A stretch of 44,505 nt of DNA from an uncultured Opitutaceae bacterium (GCA_903919205.1 CAIXHE010000016.1:1-44505); one strand, 5' to 3'; counted from the first letter of the stretch, positions 26,664-35,807 are shown. Notes: generated by a model from the sequence alone, not told the origin. Numbers and translations: made by a program.

Positions 26664-27830
26664 TCAGTCGAGGCGCGGGATCGTGGAGGCCCATTGCACG
26701 AGGCCGGAGGCGTAGTCCTGCCAGGTGCGGAAGGTGCGTGCGCGGGCCGCGGCCTCGAGGGCGTTTCGCTCCGATCGGGAGCTGAGCAGGCGCTCCAGGG
26801 TGGCGGCGATCTCCGGCGCCGTGGCCGACCCGAGTCCCGCACAGCCGCCGCCGCGGGCGATCTCGCCCAGCGCGCTGTCCCAGCGGCAGGCGCAGGGCCT
26901 GCCCCGCGCCAGGCTCTCGGCCACCGGGAGCCCGAAGCCCTCGGCCAGCGAGGGGTAGACCGTGAAGGCGCACCGGGCATACGCGTCCTCGAGGGCCTGG
27001 TCGCTGACGGGCCCGTCGTAGGCCAGCGCGCGGCCGGCTGCCTGCAGCTGGCGGACCCGCTCCATGGCGGCGGCGCCGGTCTCGCGGTTGGCGAGCCCGA
27101 TCAGGTGGAGGCGGAAGGCGATGTCGCGGCTCCAGAGGTTCTCGCAGGCCTCGAGGAGCGCCAGGTGGTTCTTGCGGGCCTCGACCGTGCTCACGCAGAG
27201 GACGGTGGGAACGTCGTCATTGGGCACCGCGACGCTGCGGGCTGCGGGAGCGTCGATCCCGAGGGGAAGGCCGACGACGGGCGGGGTGCGCGCCACGCCG
27301 AGCCAGCGCCAGTAGCTGGTCAGGGCGTCGCGGGAGGACTCCGAGACGGCGGCGATCCCGTCGAACTGGAGCAGCTCCCGCAGGTAGGCGGGGAAGCGCG
27401 TCACGTTCGAGAGGGGCGTGTACTCCGGCAGCTGGAGCGCGATCGCGTCGTGGAAGAGGGCGATGCGCGGGCCGCGGGTGCGGGCAAAGAGCGCGGGCAG
27501 CGCGGCGGCCACCCGGGCCGAGAAGATCTCGGGCACGAGGACCGGCCCGGACTCCTCGCGCAGGGCCGCCGAGCGGGGCAGGGCGCCGTACCGGCGCAGG
27601 GTGCCCCTCAGGCGGGCCGTGACCGGCCAGTGCGAGCCCCGGCGCGGGGAAGGCTCCAGCGAGTCGAGGTTTGCCTGCTCCCACGGCTCGAGGGTCCTCC
27701 AGACCCGCTCGTAGGGGTCGAAGCAGACGGCGGTCACCTGCGAGGCCAGCGCCTCCCGGAGCGAGCGCACGACGCGCTGGATGCCGGTCCTGGCCCGGGT
27801 GTGGCTCGTGTGGGTAACGTCGATCAGCAT
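26664..27830 (-). CDS. Glycosyltransferase family 4 (paralogue of the gene at 24375-25391)
   Basis: A 388-residue GT-B glycosyltransferase. IDVTHTSHTRARTGIQRVV opens the acceptor domain; LFHDAIALQLPEY and AVSESSRDALTSYWRWLG are shared in type with the 24375-25391 protein. The donor domain has VLCVSTVEARKNHLALLEAC, RALAYDGPVSDQALEDAY and SLAEGFGLPVAESLARGRPC. The ATG at 27830 is the only start giving the family N-terminus. It lies 17 bases after the GT39-like gene and 79 before the spt-like gene on the same strand. Substrates are unknown; context suggests surface glycan or glycolipid assembly. Confidence 0.9.
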   Translation of the reverse strand: MLIDVTHTSHTRARTGIQRVVRSLREALASQVTAVCFDPYERVWRTLEPWEQANLDSLEPSPRRGSHWPVTARLRGTLRRYGALPRSAALREESGPVLVPEIFSARVAAALPALFARTRGPRIALFHDAIALQLPEYTPLSNVTRFPAYLRELLQFDGIAAVSESSRDALTSYWRWLGVARTPPVVGLPLGIDAPAARSVAVPNDDVPTVLCVSTVEARKNHLALLEACENLWSRDIAFRLHLIGLANRETGAAAMERVRQLQAAGRALAYDGPVSDQALEDAYARCAFTVYPSLAEGFGLPVAESLARGRPCACRWDSALGEIARGGGCAGLGSATAPEIAATLERLLSSRSERNALEAAARARTFRTWQDYASGLVQWASTIPRLD

Positions 27831-27847
27831 GGGCGGTGGCGGCGGGT

Positions 27848-29365
27848 TCAGGGTGTGTCGGCCGCGAAGTCCCGCCGCCAGATCGTGACGTCCTGGACCT
27901 TGCCCACCTGCTGCCACCTGCCGCGCAGCTTCCGCGCGAAGGCGCCTCCCTCGGTGATCTCGAAGGGGAAAAGAACCGCGTAGAGCGGACGGCCCGAGGC
28001 CCGAGCCGCCTTCTCGACACGGTCCTCCAGGCGGGCGTCGAGCACGTCCCAGCGCAGGAACGTGTAGTGGGTGTAGTAGAAGAGGGAGCCGCTTGCCTGC
28101 ATGGCGAGGCACACGGCGCCTGCCGGAACGTGGGCGTCCATCCACTGGGCAAGCTGGGGGTAGCGCAGCTCGTCGCTTCCGATCGTGAGCGTGTACAGGC
28201 GCCGGTTGCCCTCGAACGAGCTCGCGAGGACGAGCAGGGCCGCCAGCGTGGCCGCACCAACCGAGCGCCCCGGGTCGGCCCAGCGGGGGGCGCGCTCGAA
28301 GAGCGGCCGGGCCACGAGCAGGCCTCCCGCCACGAGGGCCGGCGCGGCCGGCAGGAGGAAGCGCAGGTACCACCAGGTCTGGTGGGTGCACTCATAGGTG
28401 GAGTAGAAGGCGCCGTAGGCGCCCACCCAGGCTCCGAGGAGCCACTTCGAGCGGGTCTCCAGGCCCCGGACCCAGGGCAGGCCCGCGAAGAGGAGCGAGA
28501 GCGGCGTGAAGAGCACGGGAAGCCAGACGAGGTAGTGCAGGAGGGTGCCGGGCACGTAGCGGGCGAGGAAGGCCTGGGAGTTGTCACCGTAGCCGGTGGT
28601 GGCGAGGCTGCCGTAGGCCGCAAGGCTGTGGGCGCCGAAGAACACGGCCCCGGGCAGGCCCCCGAGGGCGAGCAGCACCCAGCGCCGGGGCGACGTGCCG
28701 AGGGCGATCGCGACCGGGATGAAGGCGAGCACGTTGGTCGGCCGCAGCAGCACGTCGACGGCGGTCGCGGCCCCGGCAGCCAGGGCCCAGGACGCCCGGC
28801 TCCGGCTGCGCAGCGCGGCCAGGACGGCGAGGCTCGTCCACGCGAGCGACGGCACGTCGCTCATAGCCTGGAGCGACATGAACACGTACAGGGGGCTGAG
28901 CGCCACGATCGCGGTCCCGAGGGTCGAGGCCCCGCGCCCGAGGCCGAGCGCGCGGCACAGGCCGTAGGTGGCCAGGACGCCGAGGAGCGCGTTCAGCACG
29001 ATCGCGAGGTCACCGGCATGCCTCCATCCGGCCAGGGTGCTCGCGGCCACGACGAACAAGGGGAAGCCGGTGGGGTAGGTGGGCACGATGCCGTCGCCGT
29101 TCCAGGCCGGCTTGAAGCCCAGGGGCACGTACAGGAAGGGCGGGGCCGCCGCCGGGTCGAGGCCGGGCACGGTGCGCGGCTGCACATGGAGGCGTTCCGA
29201 GGCCAGCATCTTCGCGTGGTTCATGTAGCCCGAGGAGTCGGACCCCCCCGCCACCGCCCCCACGTGGCGGGCCAGCAGCAGGGTGTAGAGGGCCAGGGCG
29301 GCGAGCAGGCCCACAAGGGCCGCGCGCCGCCAGCTTGCCTCCAGGGGTTCACCGGTGAAATCCAT
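27848..29365 (-). CDS. GT39-like (GT-C) membrane glycosyltransferase
   Basis: A 505-residue polytopic protein with about 10-11 TM segments. After TM1, the first external loop has GGSDSSGYMNHAKML, where the Asp recalls the catalytic Asp of GT-C fold transferases that use polyprenyl-phosphate sugars. VPTYPTGFPLFVVAA and LRPTNVLAFIPVAIAL are typical GT39/ArnT-like blocks. A soluble C-terminal stretch of about 110 residues follows the last TM. It shares a short divergent spacer with the next rightward gene, which has a similar build. It probably transfers a sugar outside the membrane, but the acceptor is unknown. Confidence 0.82.
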   Translation of the reverse strand: MDFTGEPLEASWRRAALVGLLAALALYTLLLARHVGAVAGGSDSSGYMNHAKMLASERLHVQPRTVPGLDPAAAPPFLYVPLGFKPAWNGDGIVPTYPTGFPLFVVAASTLAGWRHAGDLAIVLNALLGVLATYGLCRALGLGRGASTLGTAIVALSPLYVFMSLQAMSDVPSLAWTSLAVLAALRSRSRASWALAAGAATAVDVLLRPTNVLAFIPVAIALGTSPRRWVLLALGGLPGAVFFGAHSLAAYGSLATTGYGDNSQAFLARYVPGTLLHYLVWLPVLFTPLSLLFAGLPWVRGLETRSKWLLGAWVGAYGAFYSTYECTHQTWWYLRFLLPAAPALVAGGLLVARPLFERAPRWADPGRSVGAATLAALLVLASSFEGNRRLYTLTIGSDELRYPQLAQWMDAHVPAGAVCLAMQASGSLFYYTHYTFLRWDVLDARLEDRVEKAARASGRPLYAVLFPFEITEGGAFARKLRGRWQQVGKVQDVTIWRRDFAADTP

Positions 29366-29407
29366 ACTTGCTTTGAGTCAGGGGGAGGAGTGGTTTGTCC
29401 TCTTTTA
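29366..29407. promoter_or_regulatory. Short divergent spacer between two membrane glycosyltransferase genes
   Basis: The spacer is only about 40 bases if the GTG at 29408 is used, but reaches 105 bases if the rightward gene starts at the ATG at 29471. The purine tract GGGGGAGGAG at 29381-29390 is ribosome-site-like. The AT-richer TTTGTCCTCTTTTAG just after it could be promoter rather than coding. Confidence 0.35.
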
Positions 29408-31039
29408 GTGGGTGGTTACAAATCATTTCTCCAAGCGCGGGGCCCCGTGGCACGGTGGCTTTGGTGCGGAATGGTGGTGGCGCTCTTCACGTGGAACGCC
29501 TCGTTCTTCCACCTGCCCGGCCAGGGCTTCACGTACCTGATCCAGTTCGGGGAGAAGCTGCACCGCATCTACCTGCCGGAGGTCAAGGCCTCGAGCCACT
29601 ACGAGATGCCGAACTCGGTGGGCTACGACTCGCAGTACTACGCCCAGATCGCCATGCACCCGCGCCTGTCGGACCCGGTGCTCTTCCACGCGGTGGACGG
29701 GCTCCCGTACCGGGCCCGCAGGATCCTGTTCCCGATCGTGGCCTGGGTGCTCGCCGGGGGCGACCCGGTGCGCGCGATGCACCTCTTCGCGGTGGAGAAC
29801 CTGGTGTGCTGGTACCTGCTGGCGCTCCTCCTCCTGCGCTGGTTCCCGCCGGTCAGCTGGGGCAACGTCCTGCGCTGGACCGCCATGCTGTTCAGCTTCG
29901 GCCTCATCTTCAGCGTCGCCCGGGCGCTCCTGGACGGCCCCAGCCTGGTCCTGACCGTGCTCGGAATGACCTTTCTTGAGCTGCGCCGGCCCTGGATCGG
30001 GGCCGCCCTTCTCGGGCTCTCGGGCCTCGGGAAGGACACGAACGTGCTGGCGGGATCGGCTCTCGAACTGCCCCGGCGCGGCGAGCCGGACGCGTGGAGG
30101 GCGTGGCTCCTGCAGGGTGCCCTGGTCGTGGGTCCGCTCGCGGCCTGGATGGTCTGCCTGCGCCTCTGGCTCGGCAACTACCAGGAGACCGGCGACGCCC
30201 GCAACTTCGCGCCGCCTTTCGTCGCCCTCGCCGACAAGCTCTTGCAGAGCGTGTCGCAGCTGGTCGCCGAGGGAGGCGCGAGCGTCGCCAAGTTCGACCT
30301 GCTCGTGATGGCGGGGATCCTCACGCAGTTCCTGTTCTTCGTGCTGCGACCCCGCTGGAGGGAGCCCTGGTGGCGCCTGGGGGCGAGCTACTGCGTGCTG
30401 ATGGCGTTTCTCGGGGGTGCCGTCTGGGAGAACTATCCCTCGGCCTCGGCGAGGGTGCTGCTCCCGATGACCCTCGCCTTCAACATCCTCGTGCCGCGCG
30501 GGCGCTGGTGGCCGATGGTGCTGCTCGTCGGCAACCTCGGTGTCTTCGGCTCGGCCGACATCTTCAAGCCGCCGGGTCGAGAGAGCTTCGTCGTCGAGGG
30601 ACCGACGTCCCTGCGCGTGAACCCGCGCGACGGCAGCGTGGTCGAGGCCCTCTACGGCCCGCGCAACTGGTGGCGCCCCGAGCGCTCCCGCTGGGAATTC
30701 TGGAGGTGGAGCCAGGGTGACGCCACGGTCTCACTGCGCAACCCGCAGCCCTTCACCGTGGTGGCCCGCCTGAGGCTGCGCCTGCGCTCGGCGGACGCGC
30801 GGGGGGCCCTCATCCGGCAGGGGTCGCGCGTCCTCTGGCAGGGCATGCTGGCGCCCAGGGAGTCGCTCGACGTGGTGCTCCCCGACATCGACCTGCCCCC
30901 CGGGGACACGGTGCTCGACTTCACGAGCGACCGGCCCGCGGCCTTCCCCGGTGGCAACGACCCGCGGCGGCTCAGCTTCAGCCTGCGCAACCTGGAGATC
31001 GACCTGGTCGGCCGCCGAGAGGAGACGCCCGGCCGATGA
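29408..31039 (+). CDS. Polytopic membrane protein, GT-C-like, with C-terminal beta domain
   Basis: About 543 residues. TM1 (ALFTWNASFFHL) is followed by a loop with PNSVGYDSQYYAQIAMHP, an Asp-containing motif typical of GT-C transferases, and then about eight TM helices to residue 385. The last 170 residues are soluble and rich in beta strands (VVARLRLRLRSADARGALI, LDVVLPDIDLPPGDTVLDF), like a carbohydrate-binding sandwich. The start is uncertain: GTG 29408, GTG 29447 and ATG 29471 are possible, and third-position GC only becomes high after about 29440. The stop overlaps the methyltransferase start as ATGA. It is likely part of surface-glycan synthesis. Confidence 0.75.
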   Translation: MGGYKSFLQARGPVARWLWCGMVVALFTWNASFFHLPGQGFTYLIQFGEKLHRIYLPEVKASSHYEMPNSVGYDSQYYAQIAMHPRLSDPVLFHAVDGLPYRARRILFPIVAWVLAGGDPVRAMHLFAVENLVCWYLLALLLLRWFPPVSWGNVLRWTAMLFSFGLIFSVARALLDGPSLVLTVLGMTFLELRRPWIGAALLGLSGLGKDTNVLAGSALELPRRGEPDAWRAWLLQGALVVGPLAAWMVCLRLWLGNYQETGDARNFAPPFVALADKLLQSVSQLVAEGGASVAKFDLLVMAGILTQFLFFVLRPRWREPWWRLGASYCVLMAFLGGAVWENYPSASARVLLPMTLAFNILVPRGRWWPMVLLVGNLGVFGSADIFKPPGRESFVVEGPTSLRVNPRDGSVVEALYGPRNWWRPERSRWEFWRWSQGDATVSLRNPQPFTVVARLRLRLRSADARGALIRQGSRVLWQGMLAPRESLDVVLPDIDLPPGDTVLDFTSDRPAAFPGGNDPRRLSFSLRNLEIDLVGRREETPGR

Positions 31040-31812
31040 AGCTCTGGCAGGTCCGAAAGCACTGGGATGCTCTGGCGAAGGACGACCCGCTCTGGGCCGT
31101 CCTCACCTCGTCGGACAAGCAGGGCCACCGCTGGTCCCTCGAGGAGTTCCTCGCCACCGGCGCGGCCGAGGTCGACCGGGACCTGGCGGAGGTGCGGGCC
31201 AAGGCGGGGGACTTTGCCCGCGGCAGCGCCCTCGACTTCGGCTGCGGTGCGGGGCGCCTCACCCAGGCGCTCGGCGCCCATTTTGATCGGGTGACCGGCG
31301 TCGACATCTCTGGCCAAATGGTGGCCCTCGCCCGGCAGCACAACGCGAGGCCGGCGGTCAGCTTCGTTCAGAACACGCGGCCCGATCTGCGTATCTTCGG
31401 CGACGGCTCCTTCGACTTGGTCTACACCCGCATCACGCTGCAGCACATTGCCCCCCGCTACACGCGCCGCTACCTGCGGGAATTCGCCCGGGTGCTGGCC
31501 CCGGGCGGGCTCCTGTCGGTGCAGATTCCGGAGCGGGTTCCGGCCGGCGACCCGCCGGACCGCCTGCGGTTCTCACCGTGGCCACCCACGATGGTCATGC
31601 GGCTGCGCCGCTACGTGCGCTACCACTATCCCGGGTGGTTTCCCGACACGCCGAAGATGCAGATGTACGCGCTCGCGCGGGCGGAGGTGGTGGCCCGGCT
31701 CGAGGACGCGAAGCTGGAGGTCCTGGCCGTCGACGAGCGGCCCCACGGGGACGTGGTGAATCTCGTGTACCTCGCCCGCAAGGCCGCCTCGCCGCTCGGG
31801 GCTGGAGCCTGA
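31036..31812 (+). CDS. SAM-dependent methyltransferase (class I)
   Basis: A 258-residue Rossmann methyltransferase of the Methyltransf_11/25 type. ALDFGCGAGRLTQALG (residues about 68-83) is the SAM-binding motif I, GVDISGQMVALAR is motif post-I, and DGSFDLVYTRITLQHI is the motif II/III region. Translational coupling to the membrane glycosyltransferase upstream suggests it methylates a sugar, a polyprenyl-linked intermediate or a terminal residue of the glycan. The substrate cannot be read from sequence. The large YfhO-like gene follows after 31 bases. Confidence 0.9.
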   Translation: MKLWQVRKHWDALAKDDPLWAVLTSSDKQGHRWSLEEFLATGAAEVDRDLAEVRAKAGDFARGSALDFGCGAGRLTQALGAHFDRVTGVDISGQMVALARQHNARPAVSFVQNTRPDLRIFGDGSFDLVYTRITLQHIAPRYTRRYLREFARVLAPGGLLSVQIPERVPAGDPPDRLRFSPWPPTMVMRLRRYVRYHYPGWFPDTPKMQMYALARAEVVARLEDAKLEVLAVDERPHGDVVNLVYLARKAASPLGAGA

Positions 31813-31843
31813 CCCGACGATCCGGTATCCCTCGGCCGCTCCC

Positions 31844-34800
31844 ATGCTCCGCCGCCTCCATCCCCTCCGCCTGATTGCGTGCCTCGCCCTGGCGGCGGCC
31901 TTCGTCGCGCCGCTTGAGCCCGGATCGCCGCGCGCGCCGAGCCCGTGGCGGCTCGAGGTCGAAGTGGGTTCCGACCACGCGGGTCTCGTGCAGCTGTACT
32001 ACGACGTCGGGCGCGGCATCAACGAGGCCGACTCGTCGATACGGACGATCGGGGCGGGGGAGACCCGTGTCCTCAGCTTTGCGCTTCCCTGCGGCCGCTA
32101 CCGCGCCCTGCGCTTCGACCCGCTGGACCGCGACGGGACGCTCACGCTGGCCCGCGCCCGGGTCGTGGACGGCTCCGGCCGCACGCGGGTGGCGTTCGCG
32201 CCGGATCAGTTCAGGCGCTCCTACCAGATCGACCGCCTCGAGGTGCGGGGTGACCAGGCGATCGTGACGACCACCCCCGGCGGCAACGACCCGCAGCTTC
32301 TGCTGGTCCAGAAGGATCCGCTCGTGGTGCCCGGCCCGTTTCCCTGGCGAAGCCTCGCCTGGGCCTTCGCCGTATGCCTGGCCGGTCTGGCCGCATTTGA
32401 TTGGGCGGAAAAGTCCCCGAGGGTGAGACTGCGGGAGCGCTCCCGCGGACTTTGGGGCGTGCTTTCTGCGCGCCCCAAGAGCGCGCTCGTGCTGGGCGCC
32501 CTGGCGGGCACCCTGACCGCCAACTACCCGGTGGTCTTCGCGGGACGGAGCGTCGTCACTCCGAGCTACGGGGTCGCGCTCCTCTACGGCCAGAATCCGT
32601 GGCTCCCGGGAAATTCCACGGCCGACGTCGGCGACGCCCACAAGGCGGACGTCGCCGCCCTCATGTGGCAGCACCTGCCCTGGTCCATGCTGCAGCGAAA
32701 GGCCCTGTTCGAGGACGGGGAGCTGCCGCTCTGGGACCGCTACGACTCGGCGGGATCGGCGCTGCTCGGCCAGGGGCAGTCCTGCTTCGGCGACCCCCTG
32801 CAGGTGATTCCCATCCTGGGGAACGGGGCCTCGTGGGCCTGGGACCTGAAGTTCGTGCTCGCGAAGGCCCTCTTCGCCCTGGGAGTGGGCCTCTGCGCGT
32901 GGAGCGCCTTCCGCAGCCTGCCGGCCGCGCTCATGATGAGCGCCTCGGCGGGGTTCGTGGGGCTCTTCCTCTACCGGATCAACCATCCCGCGATCTTCAG
33001 CCTCTGCTACGCCCCGTGGATCCTCTATGCGTGGATCCGGCTCTCGGCGGCAGCGTCCGCGAGGGGGTGGGCGCTATGGACCCTGGCGCTCATGGGGGCC
33101 AACGCGTGGGAGATGGCAAGCGGGACGGCGAAGGAGGCCTACGTGCTGCTCCTGACGCTCAACCTCGCAGGGGCCTGCGTGCTCGTGCTGTCGGGTCTCG
33201 GCTGGCCGCGCACGCTCGCGCGCCTGGCAGGGCTCGTCGCGGCGGGCGCCCTGTTCGCCATGATCACGGCCCCGCTCTGGCTCACGTTCTACCACGAGCT
33301 CGGGCATTCCTACACGAGCTACAACGTCCCCCAGGCCTTCCAGCTGCAGCCGGGCATGCTGCTCGGCCTCTTTGACGAGGCCTTCTACCGGCCGTTCCAG
33401 GTCGAGCTCGGCGTCGTGAACCCGTCCGCCAACGCCTTCGTCCTCGTGGGCCTGCTCTGGGCGGCGGTGCGCTGGCGCGCCGTGGCCGCGGACCCGGTGG
33501 CGCGGGCCCTCGCGCTTTCCACCCTGCCCCTGTTCGCGCTCGCCTTCGGCGTGGTGCCCCCGGCCCTGATCGAGCGCGTGCCGTTCCTCGGCAACATCCT
33601 GCACGTCGACAACACGTTTTCCTGCGCGCTGATCGTGATCCTGTTCGTCCTTTGCAGCTTCGGATGGAAGCAGGCCTGGGAGCGCGTCGCCACCGAAGAC
33701 GGGCGGGGTGAGGGGATCCTGGTCGTCGGGCTCTTCGCTGCGATTCTCGCGGTGTTCCTCGGCACGGCCCAGGCAACGGTGCGCAGCGCCTATTACGACG
33801 ACACCTGGGGCAAGATCGTCTCGGTGCCCGCCTTCATCCACGCGTACGGCTGGAGCCTCGTCGCGGCCGGCGCGGTGCTCCTGTGGGCGCTGCGGGGCCT
33901 GCGCCGCGGGGGCGATTCCGCGGGCCTTGCACTCGTCGCTGCCGCGGCCGCCTGCGTGGGCCTGCATTGGCGGGAGGGGCTCCACACGGGCTCCGAATAT
34001 CCCGACTTCACGGTGACGGCCACACACCGCGTCGACCTGCAGGCCCCGTCGCCAACCGTCGACGCGGTCCACGCGCGCTCGAGCGAGCCCTCGCGGGCCC
34101 TCGGGTTCCACAACGACCTGCTCCCGGGCTGGTCCGGGGTGTACCGCATCGAGGGCATCTCGGGTCCCGACGCCCTGGTGAATCCGTACTACCGGGAACT
34201 GATGGACGGCGCCGGATTCAAGCGCCTGTGGGACTGGCGCTACATCCTCGAGACGGGCGAGGTGCGGGCGCAGAAGCCGTTCCTCGATGCCCTCAACGTG
34301 CGCTTCTACCTTGCCTACCACCAGTCGGACCCGGGGCTCTCCAAGGTTCTTCGGCACGTGCAGTCGGCCGACATGGAGCTCTATGAGAGCCCGTCCGTCT
34401 GGCCGAGGGCGTTCTTTACCGACAGTGTCGCGGTGTACACCGACCTCCCGCAGTTCCTCTCCTGGCTCAAGTCCGGAGACGGACGTCCCTTCGCGGGCAT
34501 CCAGCACAGTGACTGGGTGGAGCTGAGCCCGGTGCCGCGCGTTTCGGGGGACCTCGGCTCGCGCAAGGTGAGCCCCGCTTCGAACTACAGGCTGACCGGC
34601 AACACCACGTCCTTCACGGTCACGGCCTCGGGGCCGGGGTTCATCGTGCTGTCGGAGACCTACGAGCGCGGGAACTTCCGGGTGACGGTGAATGGGCGCG
34701 ACACGCCCTACCTGCGCGTGAACCACGCCTTCAAGGGGGTGTACGTGGATGCAGCGGGCACCTACGAGGTGGCGTTCACGTACCGGCCCCAGGGGTTCGC

Positions 34801-34891
34801 CTTCTCGCTGGGCCTGTCGCTCGCGGGACTCGGACTCCTCGCCGTGGGCGTCGCGCTCGTCGGATTGCGGCGGCAGCCGTCGGCGGTTTAG
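31844..34891 (+). CDS. Large YfhO/GT-C-like membrane protein with flanking beta domains
   Basis: A 1015-residue protein. A signal anchor (LIACLALAAAFVAPL) leads to a beta-rich domain of about 130 residues (WRLEVEVGSDHAGLVQLYYD). A TM helix near 175 follows, then a polytopic core of about 12 helices (about 215-700). A long soluble domain with beta strands (about 715-970) and a last TM helix end the protein. The core has GNSTADVGDAHKADVAAL in the first large loop and GQGQSCFGDPLQ, which recall YfhO, a protein involved in glycosylating lipoteichoic acid in Gram-positives. It would act outside the membrane on a lipid-linked substrate. It lies 31 bases after the methyltransferase gene and 37 bases before the GH16 gene. 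Confidence 0.78.
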   Translation: MLRRLHPLRLIACLALAAAFVAPLEPGSPRAPSPWRLEVEVGSDHAGLVQLYYDVGRGINEADSSIRTIGAGETRVLSFALPCGRYRALRFDPLDRDGTLTLARARVVDGSGRTRVAFAPDQFRRSYQIDRLEVRGDQAIVTTTPGGNDPQLLLVQKDPLVVPGPFPWRSLAWAFAVCLAGLAAFDWAEKSPRVRLRERSRGLWGVLSARPKSALVLGALAGTLTANYPVVFAGRSVVTPSYGVALLYGQNPWLPGNSTADVGDAHKADVAALMWQHLPWSMLQRKALFEDGELPLWDRYDSAGSALLGQGQSCFGDPLQVIPILGNGASWAWDLKFVLAKALFALGVGLCAWSAFRSLPAALMMSASAGFVGLFLYRINHPAIFSLCYAPWILYAWIRLSAAASARGWALWTLALMGANAWEMASGTAKEAYVLLLTLNLAGACVLVLSGLGWPRTLARLAGLVAAGALFAMITAPLWLTFYHELGHSYTSYNVPQAFQLQPGMLLGLFDEAFYRPFQVELGVVNPSANAFVLVGLLWAAVRWRAVAADPVARALALSTLPLFALAFGVVPPALIERVPFLGNILHVDNTFSCALIVILFVLCSFGWKQAWERVATEDGRGEGILVVGLFAAILAVFLGTAQATVRSAYYDDTWGKIVSVPAFIHAYGWSLVAAGAVLLWALRGLRRGGDSAGLALVAAAAACVGLHWREGLHTGSEYPDFTVTATHRVDLQAPSPTVDAVHARSSEPSRALGFHNDLLPGWSGVYRIEGISGPDALVNPYYRELMDGAGFKRLWDWRYILETGEVRAQKPFLDALNVRFYLAYHQSDPGLSKVLRHVQSADMELYESPSVWPRAFFTDSVAVYTDLPQFLSWLKSGDGRPFAGIQHSDWVELSPVPRVSGDLGSRKVSPASNYRLTGNTTSFTVTASGPGFIVLSETYERGNFRVTVNGRDTPYLRVNHAFKGVYVDAAGTYEVAFTYRPQGFAFSLGLSLAGLGLLAVGVALVGLRRQPSAV

Positions 34892-34928
34892 ACTTCTCGG
34901 CCCGAAGGGGTCGGTGTAGCCTCTGCCC

Positions 34929-35807
34929 ATGAGGCTGGAACGATTCCTCGGCCTGGTGCCGCTGTTGCTTGGGCTGGGATGGGTATGCGGAGCAGACGCC
35001 GCCGAAGCGGCTCGCTCGCTCGGCGCCGCGGACTCGGACCGGTTCCAGCCGGGTCCGCCCGAGGCGGCGGCGCGCTACGCCTCCGGGAGCTGGAAGCTCG
35101 TGTGGAGCGACGAGTTCTCCGGAGAGGGACTGCCTTCGCAGGCCCGCTGGAACTACGAGCACGGGCTCGTCCGAAACAACGAACTCCAATATTACACAAC
35201 GGCCCGTCCCGAGAACGCCCGCGTGGTAGGCGGGCAGCTGGTCATCACGGGACGCCGCGAGGAGTGGGAGGGAGCCCATTACACGTCCGCTAGCCTCAAC
35301 ACCCGGGGCAAGTTCTCGTTCACCTACGGTAAGGTGGAGATCCGCGCCAAGATCCCTACGGGGCGGGGGACCTGGCCCGCGCTCTGGATGCTGGGTGCCG
35401 GCCCGGGGCAGCGCTGGCCGGAGGAGGGCGAGATTGACCTCATGGAGAACGTGGGCTGGGACCCGCTCAAGCTGCACTTCACGGTCCACACCGGCGCCTT
35501 CAACCACGTGCTGCACACCCAGCGCAGCCGCGCCGTGGTGCTGGACCACCCCTGGTCGGACTTTCACGTGTATGGCCTCCTCTGGACCCATGAGCGGCTG
35601 GAGTTCTTCCTCGACGGGGAGAAGGTCTCGGAATTCGCCAACGACGGTCAGGGGCACGCGCATTGGCCTTTCGACGACCCTCAGTACCTGATCGTGAACC
35701 TGGCGCTGGGTGGCGCCTGGGGCGGGCAAAAGGGTGTGGACGACAGCATTTTTCCCGTCGAATTCCGCGTGGACTACGTGCGGGTCTGGCAGGCAGCCGG
35801 GCAATGA
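34929..35807 (+). CDS. Secreted glycoside hydrolase family 16
   Basis: A 292-residue exported enzyme. A signal peptide of about 24 residues ends at GADA, followed by a linker, then one GH16 jelly-roll domain. The catalytic EIDLMENVGW gives Glu168 (nucleophile), Asp170 and Glu173 (acid/base). LVWSDEFSGEGLP, GKVEIRAKIPTGRGTWPALWML and the C-terminal YLIVNLALGGAWGG plus VDYVRVWQ are standard for laminarinase-type beta-1,3-glucanases. Family members cut beta-1,3/1,4-glucans, agar or carrageenan. Position right after polysaccharide genes may mean it trims the cell's own glucan rather than feeding on external laminarin. Confidence 0.93.
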   Translation: MRLERFLGLVPLLLGLGWVCGADAAEAARSLGAADSDRFQPGPPEAAARYASGSWKLVWSDEFSGEGLPSQARWNYEHGLVRNNELQYYTTARPENARVVGGQLVITGRREEWEGAHYTSASLNTRGKFSFTYGKVEIRAKIPTGRGTWPALWMLGAGPGQRWPEEGEIDLMENVGWDPLKLHFTVHTGAFNHVLHTQRSRAVVLDHPWSDFHVYGLLWTHERLEFFLDGEKVSEFANDGQGHAHWPFDDPQYLIVNLALGGAWGGQKGVDDSIFPVEFRVDYVRVWQAAGQ

